A stretch of DNA of 64,000 bases. It comes from Sphingomonas sp. HDW15A. GTDB taxonomy: Bacteria > Pseudomonadota > Alphaproteobacteria > Sphingomonadales > Sphingomonadaceae. Shown here one piece after another: positions 33,263-41,475 of this stretch. The DNA lies in contig NZ_CP049870.1 of the NCBI RefSeq assembly GCF_011301715.1, positions 744,001 through 808,000 of the forward strand, written 5' to 3'. Position 1 is the stretch's first letter. Each line of letters starts with the position of its first letter. The notes under the pieces are model-generated. The model had not been told where the DNA came from and did no database searches. It worked only from the letters and a program-made list of their open reading frames with translations. A program made the position numbers and the translations under genes.

Positions 33263-33420
33263 CCTACGAAGCCTTCCGGCATTTTGCCGATAGCTGGTGG
33301 CTGGCCCTCATGGTGCTCGCCTATGTCTTCCTGGTCGGATGGTCCTTCCGACCCTCAAAGCGGGACTCCAACGCGCGCGCCGCAAGGATGATTTTCGACG
33401 AGGACGAAAACGATGGCTGA
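33259..33420 (+). CDS. ccoQ: cbb3-type oxidase subunit CcoQ
   Basis: This 53-residue protein has one membrane helix (about residues 13-31) ending in [11 protein letters not shown], which matches the FixQ/CcoQ pattern. CcoQ stabilises the cbb3 complex and its assembly. Its ATG overlaps the ccoO stop, and its last eight bases overlap ccoP. It is easily missed by automatic annotation because of its size. Confidence 0.92.
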   Translation: MTYEAFRHFADSWWLALMVLAYVFLVGWSFRPSKRDSNARAARMIFDEDENDG

Positions 33421-34375
33421 TTCCAAGCGCATCGACGAACCGACCGGCACCGAGACCGTCGGTCACGAGTGGGACGGCATCGAGGAACTCGATACGCCGA
33501 TGCCGCGATGGTGGCTGTGGACGCTCTACGCCACGATCGCCTGGGCGCTCATCTACACCGTGCTCTATCCCGCGTGGCCGTTGATCAACAAGGCGACGGC
33601 AGGCGTCTGGAACTGGTCGAGTCGCGAGCAGTTCGCGGCGGAAATGAAGGCCGAGCGCGACCGCAAGAGGCCGGTAGAATTGGCGCTGGCCCAGCTTCCA
33701 ATCGAACGGCTGCCTGAGGACAGCAAGCTGCTTAACGCCGCAGTTCAGGGCGGGGCGGCTGCGTTCAAGGTCAATTGCGTCCAGTGCCATGGATCGGGCG
33801 CAGCCGGGAGCAAGGGCTATCCCAATCTCAACGACGACGATTGGCTGTGGGGAGGCGATCTTAAGGCCATCCACCAGACGCTCGAGCACGGTATCCGCCA
33901 GCCCGGAAACGAGAAGACCCGCGGTGGAGCAATGCCCGCGTTCGGTGGCGGCCTTTCCGATCAGCAGATCGAGGACGTGGCGCTTTTCGTGAGGACCCTC
34001 TCGGGCGCGGAACGACCCAGCGCGGCCTCACTGCGCGGCCAAGCGGTCTTCGCGGGTAACTGCGCGGTCTGTCACGGCGCAAGCGGTACGGGCACACGGG
34101 CAGTCGGTGCGCCAAACCTTACGGACAAGATCTGGCTCTTCGGCGGTGACCGGGACACGATCATCGAGACGATCACCAAGGGCCGCGGTGGGATCATGCC
34201 ATCGTGGGGCAATCGGCTCGATGCGGTGACCGTGAAGATGCTCGCGGCTTACGTCCATTCGCTGGGCGGGGGAGAGGCGTTCGTGCCTGAAGTCGCATCT
34301 GCTGCAGAGGCCGGAAAGCCGAAGACGGAAGCAGCTGCTGTTCCTGCTGCGATCAAGCAAAATGCGACACGCTGA
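33413..34375 (+). CDS. ccoP: Cytochrome c oxidase cbb3-type subunit III (di-heme)
   Basis: This 320-residue protein starts with the usual EWDGIEELDTPMPRWWLW segment and one membrane anchor (about residues 33-54). Two heme c domains follow with CVQCH (about residue 122) and CAVCH (about 218). It receives electrons from soluble cytochrome c. The C-terminus is a low-complexity alanine/glutamate/lysine tail of about 30 residues. It overlaps ccoG by 14 bases. Confidence 0.96.
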   Translation: MADSKRIDEPTGTETVGHEWDGIEELDTPMPRWWLWTLYATIAWALIYTVLYPAWPLINKATAGVWNWSSREQFAAEMKAERDRKRPVELALAQLPIERLPEDSKLLNAAVQGGAAAFKVNCVQCHGSGAAGSKGYPNLNDDDWLWGGDLKAIHQTLEHGIRQPGNEKTRGGAMPAFGGGLSDQQIEDVALFVRTLSGAERPSAASLRGQAVFAGNCAVCHGASGTGTRAVGAPNLTDKIWLFGGDRDTIIETITKGRGGIMPSWGNRLDAVTVKMLAAYVHSLGGGEAFVPEVASAAEAGKPKTEAAAVPAAIKQNATR

Positions 34376-35828
34376 CGACCTCACCAATCGCGCTCGCAAC
34401 CGCTTTTTCGAGAAGCGCCGCAAGGTCTTCCCGCGTCAGATCGATGGGCACTTCCGGCGCTTCAAGTGGCTGGTCATGGCCATCACCCTGGCGATCTATT
34501 ACCTGACGCCGTGGCTGCGCTGGGACCGCGGGCCGCACGCGCCCGACCAGGCGGTCCTGGTGGATCTCGCGCATCGTCGTTTCTACATGTTCTCGATCGA
34601 GATCTGGCCGCACGAATTCTATTATGTGGCAGGCCTGCTCATCATGGCGGCGATCGGCCTTTTCCTGGTCACGAGCGCGGTCGGGCGAGCCTGGTGCGGC
34701 TACGCATGTCCTCAGACTGTTTGGACCGACTTATTCCAACACGTCGAGCGATTCATCGACGGCGACCGCAACGCTCAGCGGAAACTCGACGAAGCGCCCT
34801 GGGGGGCGACGAAGATCGCCAAGCGGCTGTCGAAATGGACTGTCTGGCTACTTATCGGCATGGCCACGGGTGGCGCGTGGGTCTTCTACTTCACCGACGC
34901 GCCGACGCTGGCACGCGAACTTCTCGACGGCACCGCGCCGCGTGTCGCCTATGCGACGATATTCATCCTGACGATGACGACCTTCATTTTCGGCGGTTTC
35001 ATGCGCGAGCAGGTGTGCATTTACATGTGCCCCTGGCCGAGAATCCAGGGCGCAATGCTCGACGAACAGAGCCTGGTCGTGACTTACAAGGATTGGCGGG
35101 GCGAACCGCGCGGACGCGGGTTGAAGCGCCGCGAGGAGGATGCGACGTCACTGATCCCGCAAGGCGATTGCATTGACTGCCTCGCGTGCGTGGCTGTCTG
35201 TCCGACAGGGATCGATATACGCGAAGGGCCGCAGATCGGCTGCATCACCTGCGCCCTGTGTATCGACGCCTGCGACCAGGTGATGGACAAGATCGGCAAG
35301 CCGAGAAAGCTGATCGGGTATACTACTATCGCCGACGAGCAACTTGCGCGCGAAGGCAAGGCACCCAAGCCACCGCTACGCCGTCTGTTCCGTCTGCGTA
35401 CGTTGCTCTACTTTGGCGTGTGGGCGGGAATTGGCTCAGCCATGCTGTTCACCCTCGGCACGCGCGAGCGAATTGAGCTTGACCTCGCCCAGTCGCGGAA
35501 CCCGCTTTGGATACGCCTCAGCGATGGCGACGTGCGCAATGCCTACACGGTCAAGATCCGCAACATGGAGAACCGCGATCGGCGATTCATAGTCAGCGTT
35601 CGGGGCATCGAGGCGGAGCTCTGGGACGAGACGATGTCGATAGAATCGGCGAAGCCGACGCTCACTCTTACAGTGCCCGCGGACAAGGTGCTGAAGCGCT
35701 CGATTTACGTTGCGGCTCCCGGAGAAGGCCCAGAGGAGACGCAAATCCTGCTGAGTGTTCGAGCGCTCGACGTGGACGGCGGGGAAGCTGTCGCCAAGGC
35801 CAAGTTCAACCGGCCTGATGACGAGTGA
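34362..35828 (+). CDS. ccoG: Cytochrome c oxidase accessory protein CcoG (4Fe-4S polyferredoxin)
   Basis: This 488-residue membrane protein is needed for copper delivery to cbb3 oxidase; the family reduces Cu(II) to Cu(I). It has several helices and NapH/CcoG-type WCGYACPQTVW (about 109-119), then the ferredoxin pair CIDCLACVAVCP and CITCALCIDACD (about residues 269-308). A C-terminal Ig-like periplasmic domain begins near residue 370. The start codon lies inside the end of ccoP. Confidence 0.95.
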   Translation: MRHADDLTNRARNRFFEKRRKVFPRQIDGHFRRFKWLVMAITLAIYYLTPWLRWDRGPHAPDQAVLVDLAHRRFYMFSIEIWPHEFYYVAGLLIMAAIGLFLVTSAVGRAWCGYACPQTVWTDLFQHVERFIDGDRNAQRKLDEAPWGATKIAKRLSKWTVWLLIGMATGGAWVFYFTDAPTLARELLDGTAPRVAYATIFILTMTTFIFGGFMREQVCIYMCPWPRIQGAMLDEQSLVVTYKDWRGEPRGRGLKRREEDATSLIPQGDCIDCLACVAVCPTGIDIREGPQIGCITCALCIDACDQVMDKIGKPRKLIGYTTIADEQLAREGKAPKPPLRRLFRLRTLLYFGVWAGIGSAMLFTLGTRERIELDLAQSRNPLWIRLSDGDVRNAYTVKIRNMENRDRRFIVSVRGIEAELWDETMSIESAKPTLTLTVPADKVLKRSIYVAAPGEGPEETQILLSVRALDVDGGEAVAKAKFNRPDDE

Positions 35829-35839
35829 GGAGAGTTGCG

Positions 35840-36283
35840 ATGACGAACAGGTTCACCGGTTGGCACATGTTCGCAATCCTCGTCGTTTTTTTCGGGATCG
35901 TCATCGCGGTCAATGTCTGGCTAGCCGTTTCGGCCCGCACAACGTTCGGAGGTACCCTCGCCGAGAACGGATATGTCGCGAGCCAAGACTATAACAAGTG
36001 GATCGCGGCCAGCGCAGCCCAGGACCGACTTGGATGGTCCGTTAAAACGGCGAGGGAAGGGGGCCGGCTAGTCCTGGTCGCCACCGGCGTAGATCAACCG
36101 GATGTCACTGTCCTCCTTCGCCACCCGCTGGGCCGCGAGCCGGAGCGCCTTATGTCTATGCGTTCGCTGGGCGATGGCCGGTTCGAGTCGATTCATCGAC
36201 TTCCCGAGGGACGTTGGCGGGTGCACATCGATCTAGCCAAGGGCAACAACCGAGCGCGCTTCCTCGAGGAAGTGCGGCAGTGA
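35840..36283 (+). CDS. ccoH: FixH/CcoH family assembly protein
   Basis: This 147-residue protein has one N-terminal helix (about residues 8-28) followed by the family segment SQDYNKWIAASAAQDRLGW and a periplasmic beta domain. CcoH/FixH takes part in late assembly of the cbb3 complex. I chose the ATG at 35840, which has the ribosome site GAGGAG eight bases upstream, over a GTG at 35825. It ends in GTGA shared with the ccoI start. Confidence 0.92.
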   Translation: MTNRFTGWHMFAILVVFFGIVIAVNVWLAVSARTTFGGTLAENGYVASQDYNKWIAASAAQDRLGWSVKTAREGGRLVLVATGVDQPDVTVLLRHPLGREPERLMSMRSLGDGRFESIHRLPEGRWRVHIDLAKGNNRARFLEEVRQ

Positions 36284-38403
36284 ACGTCGCCACGAAGATC
36301 GAGCCTGGATCAGAAGCCTCGCTTTTTGCCGTCGAGGGCATGCGCTGTGCGGCCTGCATAGATCGAATTGAACGTGGTCTTGCCAAGGTGCCGGGAATAG
36401 CCGCCGCGAGGGTCAATCTCTCCGCTCGGCGGGTGCGAGTTGAGCACGATCCGGCGCTGAGTGACGAAGCAATCATCGAAGCGTTCAAAACCGCGGGGTT
36501 CGACGCTCATGTCTTTGCGGGCGAGGCCGCGGGCCCGCAGCGGTCGACCGAGAGCCGGCGGCTGATGCTCGCGCTCGCTGTCGCGGGATTTGCATCGATG
36601 AACATCATGCTGCTCTCGGTCAGCATCTGGTCGGGTGCGATTGGGCCGACCCGGCAGTTGTTCCACTGGATCAGCGCTCTGATCGCCATTCCTACGGTCG
36701 TTTATTCCGGCATGCCGTTCTTCACCAGCGCGGTGGCCGCGCTGCGCCAGCGGCGTACGAACATGGATGTGCCGATTTCTATCGGGGTGATCGGCACCAC
36801 TGCGATGAGTCTCTACGAAACCGCGACGGGCGGCGAGCACGCCTATTTCGACGGCGCGGTGATGCTGCTGTTTTTCCTGCTCGCGGGTCGATTTCTGGAC
36901 AGCATGATGCGCGCCCGTGCCGAGGATTCCGTCGCCGCGCTTCTTCGCCGGGTTCCGGACGAGGCCACGGTATTGATCGCCGGCCGGCACGAACGCCGCA
37001 AAGTCGAATTGCTTGCACCGGGCGACGTGATCTTCGTTGCTGCAGGGGAGCGGATTGCCGTCGATGGGACAATCGTCGACGGGACCAGCGAAGTGGACCG
37101 CGCCCTGATCACAGGCGAAAGCCTGCCGGAGAGGGTTACGCCCGGTTCGTCCGTGCTTGCGGGCACGATCAATCTCGGCCGTCCGCTCACTGTTCGGTCG
37201 ACTGCGGTCGGTGCTGCAACCGCCATCGCCGACATTGTTCGGTTGATGGAGGAGGCGAGCGGCTCGAAGTCGCTTTATGTCCGCATCGCCGATCGTGCCG
37301 CCCGGCTCTATGCGCCCGCAGTGCACAGCCTCGCAGCGCTGACGCTGGTGGGATGGCTGATTGCCGGAGCCGGCTTCCACCAGGCGTTGCTGATTGCAGT
37401 GGCGGTTCTCATCATCACCTGTCCTTGCGCGCTGGGACTAGCCGTGCCGATCGCGCAGGTTGTGGCCGCAGGCGCGCTGATGCGGCGCGGGGTACTGGTC
37501 AAGGATGGTTCGGCGCTCGAGCGGCTGTCGCTCGCTGACTTGGCCTTGCTCGACAAGACCGGTACGGCGACGCTCGGTCGGCTCGACCCATCGAACCTGC
37601 CCACCACCGAGCGCGAGCGTTCCATTCTCGCTGCGTTGGCACGGGCGAGCCGGCACCCTCTCGCACGTTCCGTCACCTGCGCTCTGGACGGTGTCGAGCC
37701 TGCCGAGGTCACGGCTATATCCGAAATCTCGGGAGCGGGTGTCGAAGCCTACGTCGATGGTGTTCGCTGGCGCTTTGGCCGTCCGGACTGGGTCGGGGCG
37801 GAGCGCGAGGGCGGGGTGACGGTTGCCGCTTTTGGTCCGGAGGGTGGCGAATCCCGCCTCATTGCCTTTGCCGACAAGGTGCGTCCGGATGCCCGCAAAG
37901 CGATGGGCGAGCTGAAAGCGCTCGCAGTTGAGGCGCGTCTCATCAGCGGCGACGATGCCAAGGTGGTCGAGGAAATCGCCACCCACATGGGGATCGAATG
38001 GAAGGCGCGAGTAACGCCCGCGGGCAAGAACGCACTGGTAATGGCCGAACAGGCCGCCGGACGACGGGTGCTGATGGTCGGCGACGGTTTGAACGACGGA
38101 CCGGCGCTCAAAGCCGCCGACGTGGCCATGGCACCGGCCGCTGCGTCGGACGTCGGCCAGATGGCGGCGGATCTCGTGTTCTTCGGAGATAGCCTGGACG
38201 CCGTGCCTGTCGCCGTCCGAGCGGCGCGCCGGACCATGCGCGTCATCAAACAGAATTTCGCACTCGCCATCGGTTACAACGTGCTTGCCGTGCCGCTCGC
38301 CATAATCGGCGCCGTAACTCCCCTCATCGCTGCGCTGGCGATGTCCGGAAGTTCGATCCTCGTCGTCGCCAACGCGCTTCGCCTGAGGAGTTCGGCGCGA
38401 TGA
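36280..38403 (+). CDS. ccoI: Copper-translocating P-type ATPase for cbb3 assembly
   Basis: This 707-residue P1B-type ATPase supplies copper for the CuB centre of cbb3 oxidase. It has an N-terminal heavy-metal domain with GMRCAACIDRIE (about residues 20-31), the membrane ion site CPC in IITCPCALGLAVP, the phosphorylation site DKTGTATLG, the SRHPLAR motif and the hinge GDGLNDGPAL. I chose the GTG at 36280, which overlaps the ccoH stop, over an upstream ATG that would add 22 unrelated residues. It ends in ATGA with ccoS. Confidence 0.95.
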   Translation: MNVATKIEPGSEASLFAVEGMRCAACIDRIERGLAKVPGIAAARVNLSARRVRVEHDPALSDEAIIEAFKTAGFDAHVFAGEAAGPQRSTESRRLMLALAVAGFASMNIMLLSVSIWSGAIGPTRQLFHWISALIAIPTVVYSGMPFFTSAVAALRQRRTNMDVPISIGVIGTTAMSLYETATGGEHAYFDGAVMLLFFLLAGRFLDSMMRARAEDSVAALLRRVPDEATVLIAGRHERRKVELLAPGDVIFVAAGERIAVDGTIVDGTSEVDRALITGESLPERVTPGSSVLAGTINLGRPLTVRSTAVGAATAIADIVRLMEEASGSKSLYVRIADRAARLYAPAVHSLAALTLVGWLIAGAGFHQALLIAVAVLIITCPCALGLAVPIAQVVAAGALMRRGVLVKDGSALERLSLADLALLDKTGTATLGRLDPSNLPTTERERSILAALARASRHPLARSVTCALDGVEPAEVTAISEISGAGVEAYVDGVRWRFGRPDWVGAEREGGVTVAAFGPEGGESRLIAFADKVRPDARKAMGELKALAVEARLISGDDAKVVEEIATHMGIEWKARVTPAGKNALVMAEQAAGRRVLMVGDGLNDGPALKAADVAMAPAAASDVGQMAADLVFFGDSLDAVPVAVRAARRTMRVIKQNFALAIGYNVLAVPLAIIGAVTPLIAALAMSGSSILVVANALRLRSSAR

Positions 38404-38561
38404 GCGGGATCATAATATTGCTGCCGATCGCGCTTGGCCTCGGGCTGATGGGACTAGCCGCTTTCTTCTGGGCGGCGCGGAGTGGTCAATTCGAAGACCT
38501 TGAAGGCGCTTCGATGCGCGTTCTCATCGATGACAACGATGATGACACCAGCAGCTCCTAG
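38400..38561 (+). CDS. ccoS: cbb3-type oxidase assembly protein CcoS
   Basis: This 53-residue protein begins MSGIIILLPIALGLGLMGL and carries the family motif FFWAARSGQFEDLEG immediately after its single helix. The acidic tail has several aspartates. CcoS is required for cofactor insertion into cbb3 oxidase. Its ATG overlaps the ccoI stop, and it closes the ccoNOQPGHIS run. Confidence 0.93.
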   Translation: MSGIIILLPIALGLGLMGLAAFFWAARSGQFEDLEGASMRVLIDDNDDDTSSS

Positions 38562-38696
38562 ATCCGCACGCTACGATCGCTTGAGCGAACGCCGTCATGA
38601 CGGTGAGTGACGAAGTGACGACACAAGTGCGCGATCGCCTGAGTATGTGGCGCTATCCCTACCTTCGTCGGCTGCCCGATCTGTTTGGCCTTTCCA

Positions 38697-38909
38697 ATGC
38701 GAACTAGCCTTTCCAGTGATCTGGTCCTGCTCGCCGGACTATGCTTCGTGGCTCAGCCCGCTCTGGCAGCCCGGCCATCCGGCGAGATGATCTGCACGGC
38801 CGCTGGCCCAACGCGATTGCCGTCGCAGCCCGAGGACATGCCGCAGGGATGTCATGTCTGTGTCTTGTGCGCCAGGAGCCAGAAAGACGAAGACAGCGAA
38901 GCAAGCTAA
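38697..38909 (+). CDS. Small exported cysteine-containing protein, function unknown
   Basis: The gene encodes 70 residues. The N-terminus looks like a signal peptide (LVLLAGLCFVAQPALA, cleavage near residue 24). The mature part has MICTAAG and then CHVCVLC, four cysteines in about 35 residues, which suggests a metal site, perhaps copper. The pattern is reminiscent of short DUF2946-type proteins. I do not recognise a named family with certainty. Its place between ccoS and fnrL suggests a role in cbb3 maturation or metal handling. A TTG start four codons upstream is also possible. Confidence 0.6.
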   Translation: MRTSLSSDLVLLAGLCFVAQPALAARPSGEMICTAAGPTRLPSQPEDMPQGCHVCVLCARSQKDEDSEAS

Positions 38910-38947
38910 GTCTTTGCGATTCCCTTGGTCTGTGGCAATGGCCGGCG

Positions 38948-39634
38948 ATGAGTAACTCGGTAACCCAGCGCTGCAGAGACTGTCTTGTTCGCGACGTTTC
39001 GCTGTGTGCCTCCCTGTGCGACGACGAATTGGCGTCGCTCGGAGAAATCGGCCGCCGCAAGGTCGTTCCCAAGGGCGAAGTGGTTGCGTGGGAGGGGGAT
39101 GAGAACCCACTGTGCGCGAACGTCGTTTCGGGAGCGCTGAAGCTTCTCAAGACTACTCCCGACGGGCGTGAACAGTCGGTCGGCCTGCTGTTCGCGGGTG
39201 ATTTCGTGGGCCAGCCCTTCTCCGAAAGCGGCGGCCTGACTGCAGTCGCACTCGCCGATACGGACCTGTGCCTCTACCCCCGCGGCCAGTTTGAGCGAGT
39301 GCTTGGCGACCAGCCCAAGCTTGAGCGGGCGTTGCTTGAGCGCACGATGCGTAGTCTGAACGAATCGCGGGACCGACAGCTGACATTGGCTCGAAAGGGT
39401 GCGCGGGCGCGCGTCGCCGGCTTCCTGCTCGACCTCGCTCGAAACAGTCGCGTGGGCGAGATCGAATTGCCTATGAGCCGTGGCGATATTGCTGATTACC
39501 TCGGTCTCACGATCGAAACCGTCAGTCGCCAATTCACGGAGTTGAGGACCGCGGCACTTATATCGGCAGATCGCGGGAGCCGGTCGGTTCGTATCCTCGA
39601 CCCTGGCGCCCTTCAGTCGGTCGCGGAAGACTGA
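38948..39634 (+). CDS. fnrL: FnrL-type oxygen-sensing transcription regulator
   Basis: This 228-residue Crp/Fnr-family activator has Cys9-x2-Cys12-x7-Cys20 at the N-terminus, plus Cys108 in DTDLCLYP. Together these are the four ligands of the oxygen-labile 4Fe-4S cluster. An effector-type beta barrel and a C-terminal helix-turn-helix follow, with recognition helix TIETVSRQFTELR carrying the E..S.R residues that read TTGAT sites. It is the obvious regulator of the FNR boxes in this window. Its start is the ATG giving MSNSVTQRC. Its 3' end overlaps a convergent gene by 22 bases. Confidence 0.93.
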   Translation: MSNSVTQRCRDCLVRDVSLCASLCDDELASLGEIGRRKVVPKGEVVAWEGDENPLCANVVSGALKLLKTTPDGREQSVGLLFAGDFVGQPFSESGGLTAVALADTDLCLYPRGQFERVLGDQPKLERALLERTMRSLNESRDRQLTLARKGARARVAGFLLDLARNSRVGEIELPMSRGDIADYLGLTIETVSRQFTELRTAALISADRGSRSVRILDPGALQSVAED

Positions 39635-40056
39635 CAATCCGAGCAGCCGAGGGCCAGTCGCTCGATAGCGATAGCCCGTCGCCGCCCGTCGAATAGCGCG
39701 CGAAGCATATAAGATAGACATTCCGCATCGGTGTGCGTCGGTTTGCGCCAATAAGCCCAGAGTGCGTCTATGACGTCCTCGGCATGGATCGCGTCCAACA
39801 GCCGGCAGTCAAGCGCATGTTCCAGCGAGCGCATCCGGTCTGTGACTTCATTGCTCCCCCATCGCGCCGCAGCGGAGCGGAGCCTTTCGGTTAGCCGCCG
39901 CAAGTCGGAATCAGGATGGAGATCCGGGAGGGTGTCGGCCAGCCCCTCTAGATCTGCGCAAAGAGCGAGATCGATCTCATGCTGCCGCGGGATGTCGCAT
40001 TCGACCCCGCCGATCTCGCACTCGAAAGAGCCATTCGCGGTAGACCAATTGCCCAT
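39613..40056 (-). CDS. Unknown helical protein, FNR-box linked; hemerythrin-like by pattern only
   Basis: The gene encodes 147 residues. I do not recognise a family. The protein is predicted mostly helical, with spaced histidine and acidic residues: QHEIDLALCADLE, SLEHALDCRLLDAIHAEDV and PTHTDAE. This spacing is faintly like a four-helix hemerythrin, a common partner in NO and oxygen handling, but it does not match the consensus well. It ends in GCSDC, a possible metal site. I chose the ATG at 40056 because an upstream TTG would lie inside an FNR box. It is divergent from nnrS and convergent with fnrL. Confidence 0.6.
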   Translation of the reverse strand: MGNWSTANGSFECEIGGVECDIPRQHEIDLALCADLEGLADTLPDLHPDSDLRRLTERLRSAAARWGSNEVTDRMRSLEHALDCRLLDAIHAEDVIDALWAYWRKPTHTDAECLSYMLRALFDGRRRAIAIERLALGCSDCQSSATD

Positions 40057-40091
40057 GTTGCCCGCTATCAGTGGAGAGGCGCCAGCAGTCT

Positions 40092-40105
40092 TTGATCGCA
40101 ATCAA
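40092..40105. promoter_or_regulatory. FNR-type box in the nnrS divergent promoter region, site 1
   Basis: TTGATCGCAATCAA matches the FNR consensus perfectly. Its centre is about 41.5 bases before a start point that would leave a 34-base leader for nnrS, the usual class II activator position. It also overlaps the predicted start point of the divergent gene. Confidence 0.88.
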
Positions 40106-40126
40106 AGGCGCAAAAATTACGTGGGC

Positions 40127-40140
40127 GTGATCCAGATCAA
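40127..40140. promoter_or_regulatory. FNR-type box in the nnrS divergent promoter region, site 2
   Basis: GTGATCCAGATCAA differs from the consensus at the first base only. Its centre is 35 bases from site 1. It sits correctly to activate the leftward gene (predicted start near 40092, 36-base leader). Confidence 0.75.
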
Positions 40141-40173
40141 CGTACATGGCTTGCACTGCGTCAGATAACCTTC

Positions 40174-41400
40174 ATGCAGACAGTCATGGAAACCCGCGGG
40201 GAACAGATGCTCGCCCTACGTCGAGCCCGAATGGCCGCTTCGCCGGCGTTTTTGAGAGGTGGGTTCAGGCCATTCTTTCTGGGAGGCGCAGCTTGGGCCG
40301 TAGCCGCACTAACGCTTTGGCTGCTGTCGCTCACTTCAGTGTTGGTGCTTCCTTCCGCGTTTGATCCATTGGCGTGGCATCGGCACGAGATGATCTTTGG
40401 CTTCGTGGGAGCTGTAGTGGCGGGCTTCCTCCTCACTGCCATCCCGAACTGGACGGGTCGTTTGCCGATTGCCGGGCTGCCCTTGGCAGGGCTCTTTTCA
40501 CTTTGGCTGGCGGGCCGCTTTGCACTCCTGTTTTCACTGTCGATCGGCATTCTTCCAGCGGCAATCTTGGATGCCGGCTTCTATCTCGTGCTCGCCGGAT
40601 TTGCGGCGCGAGAAGTTCTGGAGGGAAAGAACCGCAACCTGCCGATCGTGGGCCTGGTGTTCCTTTTCGGCCTCGCAAATGCCTTTGATTACCTGGCTGC
40701 TTCCGGCGTCGTGGATGACGCCTCCCTTCCGTGGAAAACCGCCTTGTCACTAGTGATCATCATGATCTCGCTCATCGGCGGGCGGATCATTCCTTCATTC
40801 ACTCGGAACTGGCTGATGAAGCGGGGCATTCGTGAGAGCCTCCCCGGTCAGCCGGATCGATTCGATCTGATCGCAATTGGAGTAACCGCTTTTGCGCTGT
40901 TCACGTGGCTCCTTGCACCGGCAGGGGAGTTTCCCGCGTCCGTGCTGATGGTGGCTGCCGCTCTCCAATTTCTCCGTTTGATCCGTTGGAAAGGCTGGAA
41001 GACTCTTGCGGATCCGCTGGTGCTGATCTTGCACGTCGGGTTCCTCTGGGTGCCCGTCGGACTGGGATTGCTCGCATTGTCGCAGGTCAATGCAAGCGTT
41101 CCTCAGTCCGCTGCAGTGCACGCCCTGACAGCTGGAGCGATGGCAACGATGATTCTTGCCGTGATGACCCGCGCGACCCTTGGCCACACGGGCCGTGAAC
41201 TTCGCGCAGGCCCGGCCACCGCACTGATCTACATATTCGTCACGGCCGGTGCAGTTTTGCGGGTCGCCGCAGGATTTGGTGCGATTGAATACAGGTTGGG
41301 TCTGGAAGTCGCAGGCGGTCTTTGGATGAGCGCCTTCGTTCTATTCCTATTCGTTTACGGGCCGATTCTTGTCCGGCCCAGGCTAGGCGAACAAATTTGA
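40174..41400 (+). CDS. nnrS: NnrS family heme-copper membrane protein
   Basis: This 408-residue protein with about 12 membrane helices belongs to the NnrS family, which protects against nitric oxide stress and is usually under FNR/NNR-type control. The N-terminal signature FLRGGFRPFFLGGAAWA (about residues 26-42) and WHRHEMIFGFVGAVVAGF (about 69-86), with clustered histidines that could bind heme, identify the family. A second ATG four codons in is an alternative start. Two FNR boxes precede it. Its presence suggests NO arises during nitrate respiration even though no NO reductase lies in the window. Confidence 0.93.
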   Translation: MQTVMETRGEQMLALRRARMAASPAFLRGGFRPFFLGGAAWAVAALTLWLLSLTSVLVLPSAFDPLAWHRHEMIFGFVGAVVAGFLLTAIPNWTGRLPIAGLPLAGLFSLWLAGRFALLFSLSIGILPAAILDAGFYLVLAGFAAREVLEGKNRNLPIVGLVFLFGLANAFDYLAASGVVDDASLPWKTALSLVIIMISLIGGRIIPSFTRNWLMKRGIRESLPGQPDRFDLIAIGVTAFALFTWLLAPAGEFPASVLMVAAALQFLRLIRWKGWKTLADPLVLILHVGFLWVPVGLGLLALSQVNASVPQSAAVHALTAGAMATMILAVMTRATLGHTGRELRAGPATALIYIFVTAGAVLRVAAGFGAIEYRLGLEVAGGLWMSAFVLFLFVYGPILVRPRLGEQI

Positions 41401-41475
41401 TTCCTACCGCGATGCGCTAGATCAATTTGTCGATCGATCCTCGCGCTAGCCTTCCCCTAAACCGGGGAGGAATCG

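Noticed and set aside
41396..41450. Possible FNR box before nrdJ
   Set aside because: Only half sites (TTGAT near 41398 and ATCAA near 41421) are present, with wrong spacing for a 14-base palindrome.
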